DNA of 64,000 nucleotides from Thermoplasmatota archaeon (lineage in GTDB: Archaea; Thermoplasmatota; E2; DHVEG-1): NCBI GenBank assembly GCA_030619765.1, contig JAUXAU010000005.1, positions 1 to 64,000 on the forward strand, in the 5' to 3' direction. The position numbers and the translations under genes are program-made. Positions 49,410 through 61,000 of this stretch are shown piece after piece. Position 1 is the stretch's first letter. Each line of letters starts with the position of its first letter. The notes below the pieces were generated by a model. The model made no database searches. It saw only the letters and a program-made list of their open reading frames with translations, and had not been told where the DNA came from.

Positions 49410-50729
49410 TCAGAAATTAAAATCTCGTTTATAATATCGTCTATAGGAAACACCTGTAGCAGCTGGTATAATACCAGAGAATTTTTTTGTAGTCACCATA
49501 ATTTTTGAAATCTTTTTCAACAAATTATATGATGAATAAAACTCCTTTGCTACCATCCTTGCACCTTCCAATAGCTCTTTTTCAGTCATGTTTTTAGGCT
49601 TAAAAACAACATTAACCTGATTATAGAGAGACCAATCCCTTGTAAGTATTCTTCCGTCCCGTTCAAGCCTATCAAACAATGGTGTACCAGGATAAGGAGT
49701 AAGAATATTTAACTCAAGGACATCCAAATCCCAGTCATTAATGGTCTCAAGCGTTGTATCAAAAATATCAGGCGTATCCTCATCAAATCCAAAAATAATT
49801 CCACCCTGAATCGTCATATCATGGTCATGGACTCTTTTTATCATTTTTTTAAAATCCTTTACTTTGTTATGGGTTTTTTTAATATTGTTAAGTGCCTCTT
49901 GATTCACCGATTCAAAACCAACAAACCATTCAACACAACCTGATTTTCTCGCGAGTTCTAAAAATTCTTTATCAACTTTACCAAGAATATCAGACGTGCC
50001 ATTTGCCGCCCACCCTTTATGTATTTTCTGTCGAATCATCTCCTTAAAAAGCTCCATAGCATACTTTCGGTGTAACGTAAGATGAGGATCATGAAATATA
50101 AACAACTTATTCGGCATATTTTTTATTTCCTCAACAACAGCTTTAACCGGACGTTGCTTCACGACATTTCCACAAAAACTACTAATAGCACAAAACTCAC
50201 ATCGATTAGAACAACCCCTTGTGGTCTGTAAGGCACCTAAAAACGGGTTATGCTTAATGAGATCTCTCCTTAGCGGAGGCACTATAGATATATCAAAATC
50301 ATGATTCCTCTCATAAATTGGTTTTAATTTACCCTTCCCAAAATCTTTAATTACCTGAGGCCAACTAGCCTCAGCCATCCCCATAACAACACTATCAGCA
50401 TGTTGTCTCGCTTCCTCAGGCATTGCCGTTGGATGATATCCACCAAGGACAACAGTTTTCCCACGTTTTCTAAATTCATCAGCAATTTGATAAACACGAG
50501 GAGCTGTCATCGTATAACAAGTTATACCAACTAAATCCACATCTTCATCAAAATCAATCGGATCATAATTCTCATTAATAATTTTCACTGAATGGCTCCT
50601 AGGAGTTAATGCGGCAAGATGCGGAAGGGTAATAATAGGATAGCCGGAAACTATCGTTCTCCATGACCCTCTATCCTTAAAGGTGATAACACCATGTTCA
50701 ATCCTTGGGAACACAAGTAAGATATTCAT
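49410..50729 (-). CDS. B12-binding radical SAM protein
   Basis: VVLGGYHPTAMPEEARQHADSVVMGMAEASWPQ; TTRGCSNRCEFCAISSF. Confidence 0.88.
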   Translation of the reverse strand: MNILLVFPRIEHGVITFKDRGSWRTIVSGYPIITLPHLAALTPRSHSVKIINENYDPIDFDEDVDLVGITCYTMTAPRVYQIADEFRKRGKTVVLGGYHPTAMPEEARQHADSVVMGMAEASWPQVIKDFGKGKLKPIYERNHDFDISIVPPLRRDLIKHNPFLGALQTTRGCSNRCEFCAISSFCGNVVKQRPVKAVVEEIKNMPNKLFIFHDPHLTLHRKYAMELFKEMIRQKIHKGWAANGTSDILGKVDKEFLELARKSGCVEWFVGFESVNQEALNNIKKTHNKVKDFKKMIKRVHDHDMTIQGGIIFGFDEDTPDIFDTTLETINDWDLDVLELNILTPYPGTPLFDRLERDGRILTRDWSLYNQVNVVFKPKNMTEKELLEGARMVAKEFYSSYNLLKKISKIMVTTKKFSGIIPAATGVSYRRYYKRDFNF

Positions 50730-50756
50730 ACGAATTCAACTATTATTTCAATTTCT

Positions 50757-52049
50757 TTAAATTTGTAATTTTTCCCTTTTATAGAATGACCTCATAGTTA
50801 AATTACCGCCAAATGTCATTATCGATTTTATCGGACCACGATTACGAGGGTTGAAACTCCGTTTTAAACAATTTTTAACTGAATAGAACTCTGCAGCGAC
50901 CTCTCTGATTCCCTCAAAGAGTTCTTTCTCAGTCATCTTTTTTGGCTTGAAATTAACAGTACCCTCTGCATATCGAGACCAATCGTACGATGTTATCCTT
51001 CCCTCTTTTTCCAGTCGTTCAAATAACCGTGTACCAGGATATGGTGTCACAATACTAAACGATACCTCATCTAAATCCCATTCATACATCGCCTTAAGTG
51101 TCTCACGAAATGTATCTGGAGTGTCATTATCAAATCCAAACATAAAGAATCCTACCACGTTCATCCCATGATCTCGGATTTTTTTAATAGCTTTCTCATA
51201 ATTCTCCACTTTATTAGTTCGTTTTCCAGCTTGATTTATGTTTTCTTGAGAAATAGATTCAACGCCCATATACCATTTATAGACCCCTGCCTCACTAGAT
51301 ATTCTTAATAACTCATCATCTCTTGATAAAACATTAATATTGCCAAAACAATGTAATTTTTTATTTAACGATGACATTTCTCGAAACAACGATTTTGAAT
51401 AAGAAGGGCTAATTGTTAACGAAGCGTCTGCAAAAAATATGACTTTTGATTTAATGGTTTTCATCTCATTGATAATATGATCCACTAATCTTCCTCGGAA
51501 GCGTGGTCCTTCTACTTTTTGCATTGCACAAAATTCACATCCTGTTGGACATCCACGTGATGCCTGAATAGCCTCCATATAAGTATATATACCAATGTCA
51601 TGCCGTGCAGGAGGAATAAGTTCAGGTTCCACAAGTTTATCTGCTTTATAGAATGGTTTGAGTTTTCCATTTTCCAGATCTTTTAAAAGTTGAGGCCATG
51701 TAAGCTCTGCTTCACCCATTACTACGCTATCTGCATGCTGTTTTGCCTCTTCCGGCAATAATGATGCATGGTATCCACCAAAAACAACCTTCACCCCTTG
51801 TTTTCTGAATACATCTGAGATTTCGTATCCTCGTAAAGAGTTATAGGTAAGACAGGAGATACCTATAAGATCGTAGTTTTTGTTGAAGTTAACTGTTTCA
51901 TAACGTTCATCTACGATTTCTACCGCGTGTTCTCTAGGAGTTATCGCTGCTATTTGCTGGAGAGTCAAGGAAGGATATGAAAATTTAGAAAAAAAACTTC
52001 TTTTCACATTAGTATGAGGCATTATCAGCAGTATTTTCATAGGGCTCAT
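50757..52049 (-). CDS. B12-binding radical SAM protein (paralogue)
   Basis: VVFGGYHASLLPEEAKQHADSVVMGEAELTWPQ; ASRGCPTGCEFCAMQKV. Confidence 0.88.
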   Translation of the reverse strand: MSPMKILLIMPHTNVKRSFFSKFSYPSLTLQQIAAITPREHAVEIVDERYETVNFNKNYDLIGISCLTYNSLRGYEISDVFRKQGVKVVFGGYHASLLPEEAKQHADSVVMGEAELTWPQLLKDLENGKLKPFYKADKLVEPELIPPARHDIGIYTYMEAIQASRGCPTGCEFCAMQKVEGPRFRGRLVDHIINEMKTIKSKVIFFADASLTISPSYSKSLFREMSSLNKKLHCFGNINVLSRDDELLRISSEAGVYKWYMGVESISQENINQAGKRTNKVENYEKAIKKIRDHGMNVVGFFMFGFDNDTPDTFRETLKAMYEWDLDEVSFSIVTPYPGTRLFERLEKEGRITSYDWSRYAEGTVNFKPKKMTEKELFEGIREVAAEFYSVKNCLKRSFNPRNRGPIKSIMTFGGNLTMRSFYKREKLQI

Positions 52050-52431
52050 CTTTCGGGATGTTTATACTGTATATTAACATTTTCCTGTTTAGATTTTTTT
52101 ATCCTTATATGTTGATATACCATTTTCTTGAAAATATCAGTAAATCTTCATGAAATATCTCCATATGATGTAAGCAACCATTTAAAATTTTCTAGATTGA
52201 AGAGAACAATCAAGGGAGATTTTTTTCCTAGAATCATTGTAATAGCATTCTATTGAAAACATTTTTTAATATCGCTCTTTTCTATCAGATTTTTCTTCGA
52301 AATGATTTTTTGGGTAATCTATCACTCTTTATTAAAACCTGCTCTTTAGGAATTTTGGTAATAACTGTAAAGAAAACTATTAATAATAAATATAGTGAAA
52401 TAATATATAAAAATAAATAGTTTGGTGGAGA

Positions 52432-53721
52432 ATGAAAATTAAGCTAAAAAAGATTGATGCCGTAATAGTGGTAGCATTGATAGTAGTTGCAGGACTTTTT
52501 TTGTATAGAGCAGGTTATATTTCTTTACCACTATTTGATGGGGAAGTTACTCCACCAGAAGACGGAAATGTAACGACTCCGCCACCAGAAATACCAACTC
52601 CGCCAACTTCTTTTATACCCTCTTTCAGGAGAGATGTTTCACCTGAGGATGAGGGAGTGCATTATGATAAAATTCGTATATCTAGAGAATGGTGGTACTT
52701 TGGAGCAGTATTTAACGATGAGGATAGTGAATTAAAGGATTGGTCTGTGTCAATAAGCTTTAATCATATGGCTCTAGGTGATTTACTTGGAACATTAAAA
52801 CCAGATCTTCTAGTAGTCACATTACATGGCGAGAATGGAGAAACGTTTGGAGGTATGGTCAATAAAAAGAGGTATCTTGGAATTTTAAACTCTGGTACTC
52901 TTATGGCAAGTTCTCCAGGAGTAAACGTAGAATTTGAGGATTCGTGGGCTGAAGGCGAATATCCAAACTGGCATGTCCATGCCGAAGATAAAGATATAGA
53001 TAACACTCATGAAATTGTCATAGATTTAGATTATAAAACAAGTTCGCTCCCTATATGGACAATCGGTACTAGAGCTTTTGATAAATCAAAAAGCAGTATT
53101 GCAAATTATCTATTTACAGGATGTGAAGTTACTGGTACAGTAGAAATCGATGGCGAGGAATTTATAGTAAAAGGAACTGGACATCATGAACATGCGTGGT
53201 CTCCAAAAGCTGTAACAAAGGGATTAATCAATGGATGGGACTGGTTTCATGTGACATTGGACAATGGATGGAACATCTATGAAAGTAATTATTATCCAAC
53301 ACCTCAGTTTGTATCTACTAAAACATCTAGAATAAACCCGTTTGGTACCTTACTTATAACCACGGATAATGGGGAGACTATGACAGAACTGAAAAATGTT
53401 GATCTAAAAATAACAAGAGAAGATAATAAGATATTTCCGTTTGTAAGAATGCCAGCAGATTTCAGTATAACTGCAAAACCTAGTTTAAATCCCATTTATG
53501 TTATAAGTCAATCATTATTGTATGGAACAAACACAAAATTGGATGTAAATATTGAAATAGAAAATTCATACAATAAAGTATGGAAATTTCCTACCTATGT
53601 GGGAATGAAAATTGGAGCTTGTGTGATTGAAGGCACATTATCGTGGTCTGATGATGAAGGTGAACATCAAATACCCATAAATGGAATAGGTGTTTCTTGG
53701 AGTATGCGTGCGTTGTTATAG
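52432..53721 (+). CDS. Membrane-anchored AttH/CrtC-like protein
   Basis: N-terminal TM, RISREWWYFGAVFND...GHHEHAWSPK. Confidence 0.7.
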   Translation: MKIKLKKIDAVIVVALIVVAGLFLYRAGYISLPLFDGEVTPPEDGNVTTPPPEIPTPPTSFIPSFRRDVSPEDEGVHYDKIRISREWWYFGAVFNDEDSELKDWSVSISFNHMALGDLLGTLKPDLLVVTLHGENGETFGGMVNKKRYLGILNSGTLMASSPGVNVEFEDSWAEGEYPNWHVHAEDKDIDNTHEIVIDLDYKTSSLPIWTIGTRAFDKSKSSIANYLFTGCEVTGTVEIDGEEFIVKGTGHHEHAWSPKAVTKGLINGWDWFHVTLDNGWNIYESNYYPTPQFVSTKTSRINPFGTLLITTDNGETMTELKNVDLKITREDNKIFPFVRMPADFSITAKPSLNPIYVISQSLLYGTNTKLDVNIEIENSYNKVWKFPTYVGMKIGACVIEGTLSWSDDEGEHQIPINGIGVSWSMRALL

Positions 53722-53725
53722 TCTT

Positions 53726-54109
53726 TTACTTAATTTCAACAGTTCCATTATCAGCATCTAATAATACAGTGTCCCCATCTTTTATTTTTTCAATTTCTAT
53801 TTGGTCAACACAGGGAATCCCTGCCAAAATAACACCCGTCGCTACTATTGTTTCTGTTTCCTTATTAATGATTCCACTTGGTGCAACCCCATTCTTCTTT
53901 AACCCGTAGATAACATACGATCCAACTGTCGAACCCTTACCACATGGAAAAACAAGTATCTTATCTTCTACAGATCTTCCCTCCAGCGGGTGGCCTTTTT
54001 CGATAACGATGCCAGTTTTTATATCTATTCCACCATAGAAACCAATAGGCTCCTCTGAAACAATAGCTACGCTCTCGATTTTTCCAGGGGATATCATTCT
54101 TCCCTTCAT
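53726..54109 (-). CDS. Aconitase X swivel/small subunit (phosphomevalonate dehydratase small subunit)
   Basis: GFYGGIDIKTGIVIEKGHPLEGRSVEDKILVFPCGKGSTVGSYVIY. Confidence 0.9.
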   Translation of the reverse strand: MKGRMISPGKIESVAIVSEEPIGFYGGIDIKTGIVIEKGHPLEGRSVEDKILVFPCGKGSTVGSYVIYGLKKNGVAPSGIINKETETIVATGVILAGIPCVDQIEIEKIKDGDTVLLDADNGTVEIK

Positions 54110-55290
54110 AATTGCGCCTCTATTAGCTTGTTTATATTTGCAAAAACAACTTCCTGTTTACAAAAGCCTGGCAAATAATTTGCCGCTTTACCGGAGTTTA
54201 CACCTGTGGTTTTATATCCCATTTTCTCAATAGGTGAAACAACCATGCAAGTATCAGCAACAACGTAACCTCCAGCCTTCTCGATTATTTCGGTGAAACC
54301 CATTCTATCTGCTGCCTCTTTCATCATTCTTGAAGTACATATCCAAATGGGTTTCTTCAAACGTTTATCTTTAAGCTTGCCTGCAAGCGTTGAAATCTCC
54401 CTAAGAGATGCATGCGGACATCCTAGAATTACAACATCTGGGTCTTTACCAGAATTCAGTTTCTCATAGGTTTCATCAAGTTCTCTTTTTCCAACGTTTA
54501 TTGTTTCCAAACCATTTTTTTCAACCAGATCCGCCTCCGGCGTTAATTCCTCGACGTGATACAATGCAACTGCTCCTGAGGCAGCCATCGCAGCACCAAG
54601 TGCCTTTAACTGATCTGTGTTTGCATTTTTTATTCCTATAAAGTACGGAATCTTATTTTTAACCTGCTTACCAACAAAATAACCAAGAGCACCAAAATCA
54701 GCATTAAAGTCCAAGTCAGCGTCCACCTTAACTTTAATGTTAGGTTGACGTTTTTCCCAGAGATGCAATCCATAGTTTGGTGTTCTATTGCAAATAGCAG
54801 CAGCAAGAGCAGAAGGTCCCCCTTCTCTATTGGTTCTTGCTCCAATTACTGAATTAGAAAATGAAACCGCAGAAGATTCTGACCAGGCTATATGTTCTCT
54901 AAAACGTGGTAAATTACCAGCAAGATACGGTGTACAGGTAGAGGTGACTACAATACCCATGTTTTTGAATGCATCCATTATCCTCAGCTGATTCTTTGCA
55001 AAATCTTTTGGAAAACCTATTTTCTCCCAATTCTCAAGATCCATTCCTGCAGGATTGAGATAGGTAAGTACCTTTACCTTGGCGCCTTTTGATGCCATGT
55101 CTTCTAAGAACTCTATACCTGGATCACTAATGGATTTGTAAGAAACACCTGCAACCTGAACAGATCCTACAGGTATCATCTTATCAGCACCGTATATCTC
55201 TCCCAATCGTACAAGTAGCCTAAACAATCTCTCTTCTACTTCCCCTTCATCGCCATCAAGAATTTTCTCTTCTTCTTTAGTTAAATACAT
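54106..55290 (-). CDS. Aconitase X catalytic/large subunit (phosphomevalonate dehydratase large subunit)
   Basis: STCTPYLAGNLPRFREHIAWSESSAVSFSNSVIGARTNREGGPSALAAAICNRTPNYGLH. Confidence 0.92.
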   Translation of the reverse strand: MYLTKEEEKILDGDEGEVEERLFRLLVRLGEIYGADKMIPVGSVQVAGVSYKSISDPGIEFLEDMASKGAKVKVLTYLNPAGMDLENWEKIGFPKDFAKNQLRIMDAFKNMGIVVTSTCTPYLAGNLPRFREHIAWSESSAVSFSNSVIGARTNREGGPSALAAAICNRTPNYGLHLWEKRQPNIKVKVDADLDFNADFGALGYFVGKQVKNKIPYFIGIKNANTDQLKALGAAMAASGAVALYHVEELTPEADLVEKNGLETINVGKRELDETYEKLNSGKDPDVVILGCPHASLREISTLAGKLKDKRLKKPIWICTSRMMKEAADRMGFTEIIEKAGGYVVADTCMVVSPIEKMGYKTTGVNSGKAANYLPGFCKQEVVFANINKLIEAQL

Positions 55291-55598
55291 TTCTCTAACT
55301 CCTTACAATTTTCAACTAATTTCTTGATATCATCTTTTGTCGCACTATCTATATGAATACCACCGATTACAACTACCTTGGTGCCATATTTCTTACATGC
55401 TGTCTCGGCAATTGGTTTTAAAACAATATCGTCGTAATGCCCTGCTAAACGTATGATCTGAGGTTCTTTATTTGGTTCGCAGAAAACAATTCCTCCAATA
55501 TGAGATCGTTCACCTCCACCTAGAATATAGAGGAGATCATCACCAATCTTTTTCTCCTCAAGCCACACTTTGAATTTACCATCACCTGAGGTAATCAT
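55281..55598 (-). CDS. Small conserved protein, possibly prenyl-flavin chaperone (LpdD)-like
   Basis: GDDLLYILGGGERSHIGGIVFC; located between UbiD-like and AcnX genes. Confidence 0.6.
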   Translation of the reverse strand: MITSGDGKFKVWLEEKKIGDDLLYILGGGERSHIGGIVFCEPNKEPQIIRLAGHYDDIVLKPIAETACKKYGTKVVVIGGIHIDSATKDDIKKLVENCKELEKCI

Positions 55599-56892
55599 CT
55601 ATATCAACTTTTTTGTATCTAACAACCTCATATTTACTTTTATCAACATGAGGTGGAATCGTTGCATCAACGCCTATCTTTGTCGTGAGAGTTTTCTTCC
55701 CCGCTTCATGTTTACCTGAGGGATCAAGAGAGCTACCCGGTTGATCGAGTTTTATAATCAAGTCCTTATCACCCTGAAATCTTGTTGCAATAGCCCATTC
55801 AATGGCATTTGGATTGTAAATGTCAACATTCTCATCAACGATGACCACATGTTTCATACTTTTATGACCATTAAATGCAGCTTCAATAGCTTTTTTCCCA
55901 TCATCAGGATGCTTCTTCTCTATCTGAACAACACCATGAAGCCATGAACCACCACCCATTGTTACAAGCACATTTTTACAGTTTACTACTTTACTTACTT
56001 CGTTATAAATTGTTGGTTCTTTTGGCATACCCATGAGCATTTTGTGTTCCAGCCTACCAGGAATCAACGCTTGATACATTGCATCCTTTCTATGTGTTAT
56101 ACAATCAACGACAAAAACAGGCTCTTGTCGTTCAAAATCCCTTGTTTCAGTAAGGTCAACAAAGGGACCCTCGCGATCGAGCTCCTTCGTAAGTCTTCCT
56201 TCTATAACGAATTCTGATTCAGCTGGAACTTCAAGATCTTTTGTTATACATTTAACCATGGGTGTTTTATCAAGAGCATTTGCTATGGAAAATTCATCAA
56301 CACCGGAAGGCGGTCCAAGTGAAGCTGCAATCATAACCGCTACAGAGTTACCAATACATACTGCCATCTCTAGATCTCCCTCGAGTTTGTCGTAAGTGGT
56401 ACGAGTTTGCCTATTTTTAATGAGACGCGCAGTGAATTTGTTTTTACCAATTTCCATTAAACGATGATATGACACGTTTCTACCAGTATCAGGATCTTTT
56501 ATCGTTGAAACTGTAGCCGAGGCATATCTGCCACCATCATCATCTAAATGATAGAGAAGTGGGATTTTACTTAGGTCAGGATCTTTTATTATCACTTCTT
56601 GACATGGCGCTTTATCTATTATCTCTGGTTCTTTTGGATTGCGAAGCGATTCAACAAGGCTAAACAAAAGTTTATCCTTAGTTGTCCCAAGACCTTTGGC
56701 AATAACATCTCTATTTGAGGTAATACCACTAAAAACCTGGAAATCAAATCCTTTAACATTCTCAAAAATTACTGGTTTTTCATTAAGAGAATACATGATA
56801 TTTGCTATTTCATAATTTGTAGATACTTCTTTTTTTATACGTATCAATTTATTGTCCTTTTCAAGTGTGGATAGAAAATCACGAAGATTCAT
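55582..56892 (-). CDS. UbiD-family decarboxylase (candidate anhydromevalonate phosphate decarboxylase)
   Basis: KPVIFENVKGFDFQVFSGITSNRDVIAKGLG ... VEFVIEGRLTKELDREGPFVDLT-like segment and DKSKYEVVRYKKVDIDDYLR. Confidence 0.9.
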   Translation of the reverse strand: MNLRDFLSTLEKDNKLIRIKKEVSTNYEIANIMYSLNEKPVIFENVKGFDFQVFSGITSNRDVIAKGLGTTKDKLLFSLVESLRNPKEPEIIDKAPCQEVIIKDPDLSKIPLLYHLDDDGGRYASATVSTIKDPDTGRNVSYHRLMEIGKNKFTARLIKNRQTRTTYDKLEGDLEMAVCIGNSVAVMIAASLGPPSGVDEFSIANALDKTPMVKCITKDLEVPAESEFVIEGRLTKELDREGPFVDLTETRDFERQEPVFVVDCITHRKDAMYQALIPGRLEHKMLMGMPKEPTIYNEVSKVVNCKNVLVTMGGGSWLHGVVQIEKKHPDDGKKAIEAAFNGHKSMKHVVIVDENVDIYNPNAIEWAIATRFQGDKDLIIKLDQPGSSLDPSGKHEAGKKTLTTKIGVDATIPPHVDKSKYEVVRYKKVDIDDYLR

Positions 56893-57842
56893 TACTCGAT
56901 ACCGCCCCGGGATGCACCTATTACTGTCTTCATGGTTTGAAATCCCTCTTTTTCAATGGCATTTGTCACCTTTTCTTGCAGTTCTTTACCTGGCGTCAAA
57001 GCGATCATGTTCCCCCCTAAGCCGCCACCGGTAAGTTTCGATCCAAGAGCACCGTGCTCTCGTGCAACATTTACAAGAAAATCAAGTTCCCTCGATGAAA
57101 CTTCTATCTGTTGCAATAGTTTATGATTTTCATTCATGAGCTTTCCAACTTCTTTATAGTCCCCCTCACGCAAAGCTCTTTTTGCTAAATATGCTATATT
57201 TTCAGTTCTATCAAATATCTCCTTATATTTCTCAGGGTTTTTCTCTTTCCTCTCTCTAACACCAGCAACTGCAGCAGATGTGTTTGCAACTTTGCCAGTA
57301 TTACCTATTACGATTTCAATGGGGTTAGAGATCGGGATTTTTTCTATGATATTATTTTCTCCTTTTTGAAACCAAATAAGCCCTCCATAAGTTGATGCGG
57401 TGTTGTCGACTCCTGATGGAGTACCGTGATATCCTTTCTCTCCTTCATATGATATATCATTAATTTCGTCATCTGATAGATTGAGGTTATAATAATCTGA
57501 GAGGGCTCTCCCAATTGCCACACACGAAGCTGCACTGGCACCGATGCCGCTTGCTGCATAAAGATTTCCATTCAACGTAATTTTGATTCCATTTTTGGAC
57601 GTGTCAATGCCCATTTTCTTCAAAATTCTATTAATGGAATCATATTGTTGGTCAATTTTTTCTTCTTTGTAATTCGGGGTTGCATTCCGATTATCTTCTA
57701 GTATTAACGTAGGTTGATCATATGGTTCTATTTTAGCAACCGTATATTTGCCTATTGCAGTAACAATTGATGGTATCCCATATACTACAAAGTGCTCATT
57801 AAATAAAATGGCCTTCCCAAAGCCGATGCCTTGACCTTTCAT
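56892..57842 (-). CDS. mvk: Mevalonate kinase (GHMP)
   Basis: GKAILFNEHFVVYGIPSI, GIGASAASCVAIGRAL, KLTGGGLGGNMIAL. Confidence 0.92.
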   Translation of the reverse strand: MKGQGIGFGKAILFNEHFVVYGIPSIVTAIGKYTVAKIEPYDQPTLILEDNRNATPNYKEEKIDQQYDSINRILKKMGIDTSKNGIKITLNGNLYAASGIGASAASCVAIGRALSDYYNLNLSDDEINDISYEGEKGYHGTPSGVDNTASTYGGLIWFQKGENNIIEKIPISNPIEIVIGNTGKVANTSAAVAGVRERKEKNPEKYKEIFDRTENIAYLAKRALREGDYKEVGKLMNENHKLLQQIEVSSRELDFLVNVAREHGALGSKLTGGGLGGNMIALTPGKELQEKVTNAIEKEGFQTMKTVIGASRGGIE

Positions 57843-58035
57843 AATTATCCCATTGATTATCTCAAATTTTTTGGTTACAACATTAAATAGGTATATTATT
57901 TTTATGGAATCGAATGTCTTGCAGTTGTATGTGGAGGAAAGGAAGGTTTATTCCCATTAATCCTTAAGCCTGTTAGTCGGCGATGTTTTTTTCAAAAATT
58001 ATAAATTATATTTATTAATGATCATCTAAACACAT

Positions 58036-61000
58036 TTATTGTGTATGTCGAATAAGTTCCGTTTTTCTAGTTTCTGTTAAAGAAAGAAGGAAACCAATAA
58101 ATCCTTTAAGAACGGTTGTAATTAAAAAACCCATTATGGATAGAACAAAAATTTTTTCTCCTTCTATTGAAAAAAAAGTTGAAAACAATAAAATCGCGGT
58201 ATATTCGCGAACTCCTAGACCAGCGAAAGAAATCGGTATAAAACCTGCAGCATTAGCAATAGGATATAACAAAAGAAAATAAAGATAAGGAATGTTCAAT
58301 CCAAGTGCTAAGACAATGATATATTCCTGAGTAAAGATAATGATCCAGGTAAAAGCCCCTAAAATAAGAGGGAAAATTAATCTTTTTATACTTGGAAAAT
58401 CCTTGTAAAATGTATCAATAAATCTATTAAGATGATTTCTTAATTTTTTTGGGGTGAAATACCTTACAAGAGAATACAAAAGTTTTTCTCCTCTTTCTTT
58501 TTTAATGAAATATAAAAGTATTATGCTCAAAATAATAATCCAAATGACGGTTATATAGAATAATTCGGGGAATAATCCAATAATTATTAACCCTCCGATA
58601 ACCATCATTATATAAAGAGAAAGTGTACGAATTACTGTATCAATAAATACATTTATAAAAAGTTTACCATAGGGTTCCCCAGTATATTCTTTCATGTGAG
58701 GGACTTTTATGAGTTGGCCAATATATCCTGGTGAGATGGTTCCGTAAAAATATCCTATTAAATGTATCTTAAGAGATCGAAAGTAAGGAATTTTTATTTT
58801 TTGCTCCTTTTGAACTAATTGCCAGGCATAGTTTCTAATAATCAGAACAGGAATTGTTAGAAAAACTGAGATAATTATATATGTTGGTGGAATTGAAAGA
58901 AATGCATCAATTATTTCTCCGACATCTAAACTATAAATGAGAAAAATGAATATAGTAATGCCAATAAATGGAAGAATTTTTTTGGCTTTGTTAAAATTTT
59001 TTTTCGACAATAGTTTGACTGATAAAAGATTTCGCTTAAAATTTAATATCACAATGATTAAGATAATAATCGCCGATAGAATATACAAATAAAATCCAAT
59101 GGCGGGCCCCCAACTGCAATACAACGCTTCATACGTTCCTTCTCCCGGTATAACAATATTAACGTTTCCTTGCCCAATAAAATCACCGACATCTACTTTT
59201 GCAAACTCAGACATTGTAATCGAAAACAATACAAGTGAGGCAACCAAGATTAAACCCGCAGAAGAGGTAGATAGCAATGAAAACCGTTTTTTACCATATC
59301 GATTGAAAACAATACTCACAATTAAGAACAGACAACTGACAATTGTTAATAATGGTAGAACACTCATAACATGTACGAATATCTCTGGGAGATACTCGAT
59401 CTCTCCACCAATAACATTTTGTGAGACAGTTAAAGTGACAAGATTTACGGGATGTAAAAACATACTGGTTGTTGTTTCTACATTAGAAACGGAACCATGT
59501 AGTATCCACCATGGGCTTATAGTTGATATGATTGCTAGTGTTATTGCGAATATTTTCAGGAAGGATTTGATTTCTTTTTTTCTTAGGGTTAGATATGTGC
59601 CTATTAATAAAAAAATTGCAGAAGAGCATATTATGATAATGGGAAAAATCGGCTCTTCTGTTGTTATTAGATTAAAAGTTCTTTCGCTAATAACGTTGAT
59701 TTTTCTTTCGCTTATTAAATTCTCATCGAGATAAACTTCGGCTTTGTAGTTTCCCGGTGGTAGTGAAAATTGCGAAAGACCTTTTTCGCTACCATTTTTT
59801 TGTACTTTGTTACCTTCTCTTATTATCATTATATTTGCGTCTTTTAATGGAGTGCCTCTAGAATTAAATGTATATACTTTTATGTTAAATTCAGCTGGAA
59901 AAACAAGATTAATCTTTTCATCTGAGCTAATTTCTATGTTTTGTTCTTCTGAAAATGATTTATACTGTAAGTTAAGTTGGTAATTAGCTGGAATTAGATT
60001 TGAAAAAAGAAAATTACTTGCCGGAAGTTTTTCTGCAGATATTACTGTCGGTTCAGCCATTTCCTTGCTAGTAAGAACTGGATTGAGATCAATTTCTGGG
60101 GGTAATCCCCAGGTATCTAAAATTTTTAATGTAAGATGATATCGTTCAATATTCATTGATTTTTTTATTGGAACTACGGTTCTAATGCTCCTTAATTTTA
60201 CAGGTTCCTCATGTATTACAAAACCATTGTATAATACCTTAAGATTGTAGCTACTTAAAATACTGGATGGTGCTTTTATTAAAGCTTGACCATTATCATC
60301 AGTGATGCTTTTTGATATGGGGGTATCATCCTTTAATAAAATCACTTTTGCATCTTTTACACCTTCTTCGTTCTGATCAAATACGTTAACGTAAACAGAC
60401 CTCTCAGGTTTACAAAAAACACGTGTTTTAGTGTCTTCTTGTACGTCTACAATTGTAAATCCTATGTATTTTCTATCTTTTCCAATTGTAGGATTTTCTT
60501 TGTAGATTTTCACAAGATATCTACCGGGTTCCAGATTTTGGAACCTTAGTTTTTTGAAAAATGTAAGATTTTTCCAGTCAAAGATTCCTAACGCTAATTT
60601 GATTTTCTGAATAAGCGTTGTATCATCAAAACTTGGAAGCGGATTTGTCGATATCCGTCTGGCTATTCCTGTTGACATGATGTTTTCATTATGGTATAAT
60701 TCTGCGCTGATGTAGGATAGATTTTTACCGGTTAGCACGGATAGAGGGAATCCCATTGGAACTGATGGTGCTATGTGGAGAAATATTGTTAGGGAGTAGG
60801 TTTCTTTTTCTTTAATGTTTTCTGTGATTTCTTCTATTTTTGATGGTCTAATTTTTGAGAGTTTTTGGAATATGTCTGCTTCCTGTTTTACGGCTTGGTA
60901 GCCTCCAATCTCGGTAGAGAAAAATTCTACATCGAACTCTACGGTAAACCCTTCAGAAATTTCAAGATCATGGGGATATCCTTTTTCATAGGAATTTCTA

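Noticed and set aside
59099-59734. 211-aa plus-strand ORF antisense to the 1414-aa gene
   Set aside because: Shadow ORF opposite a well-supported membrane protein.
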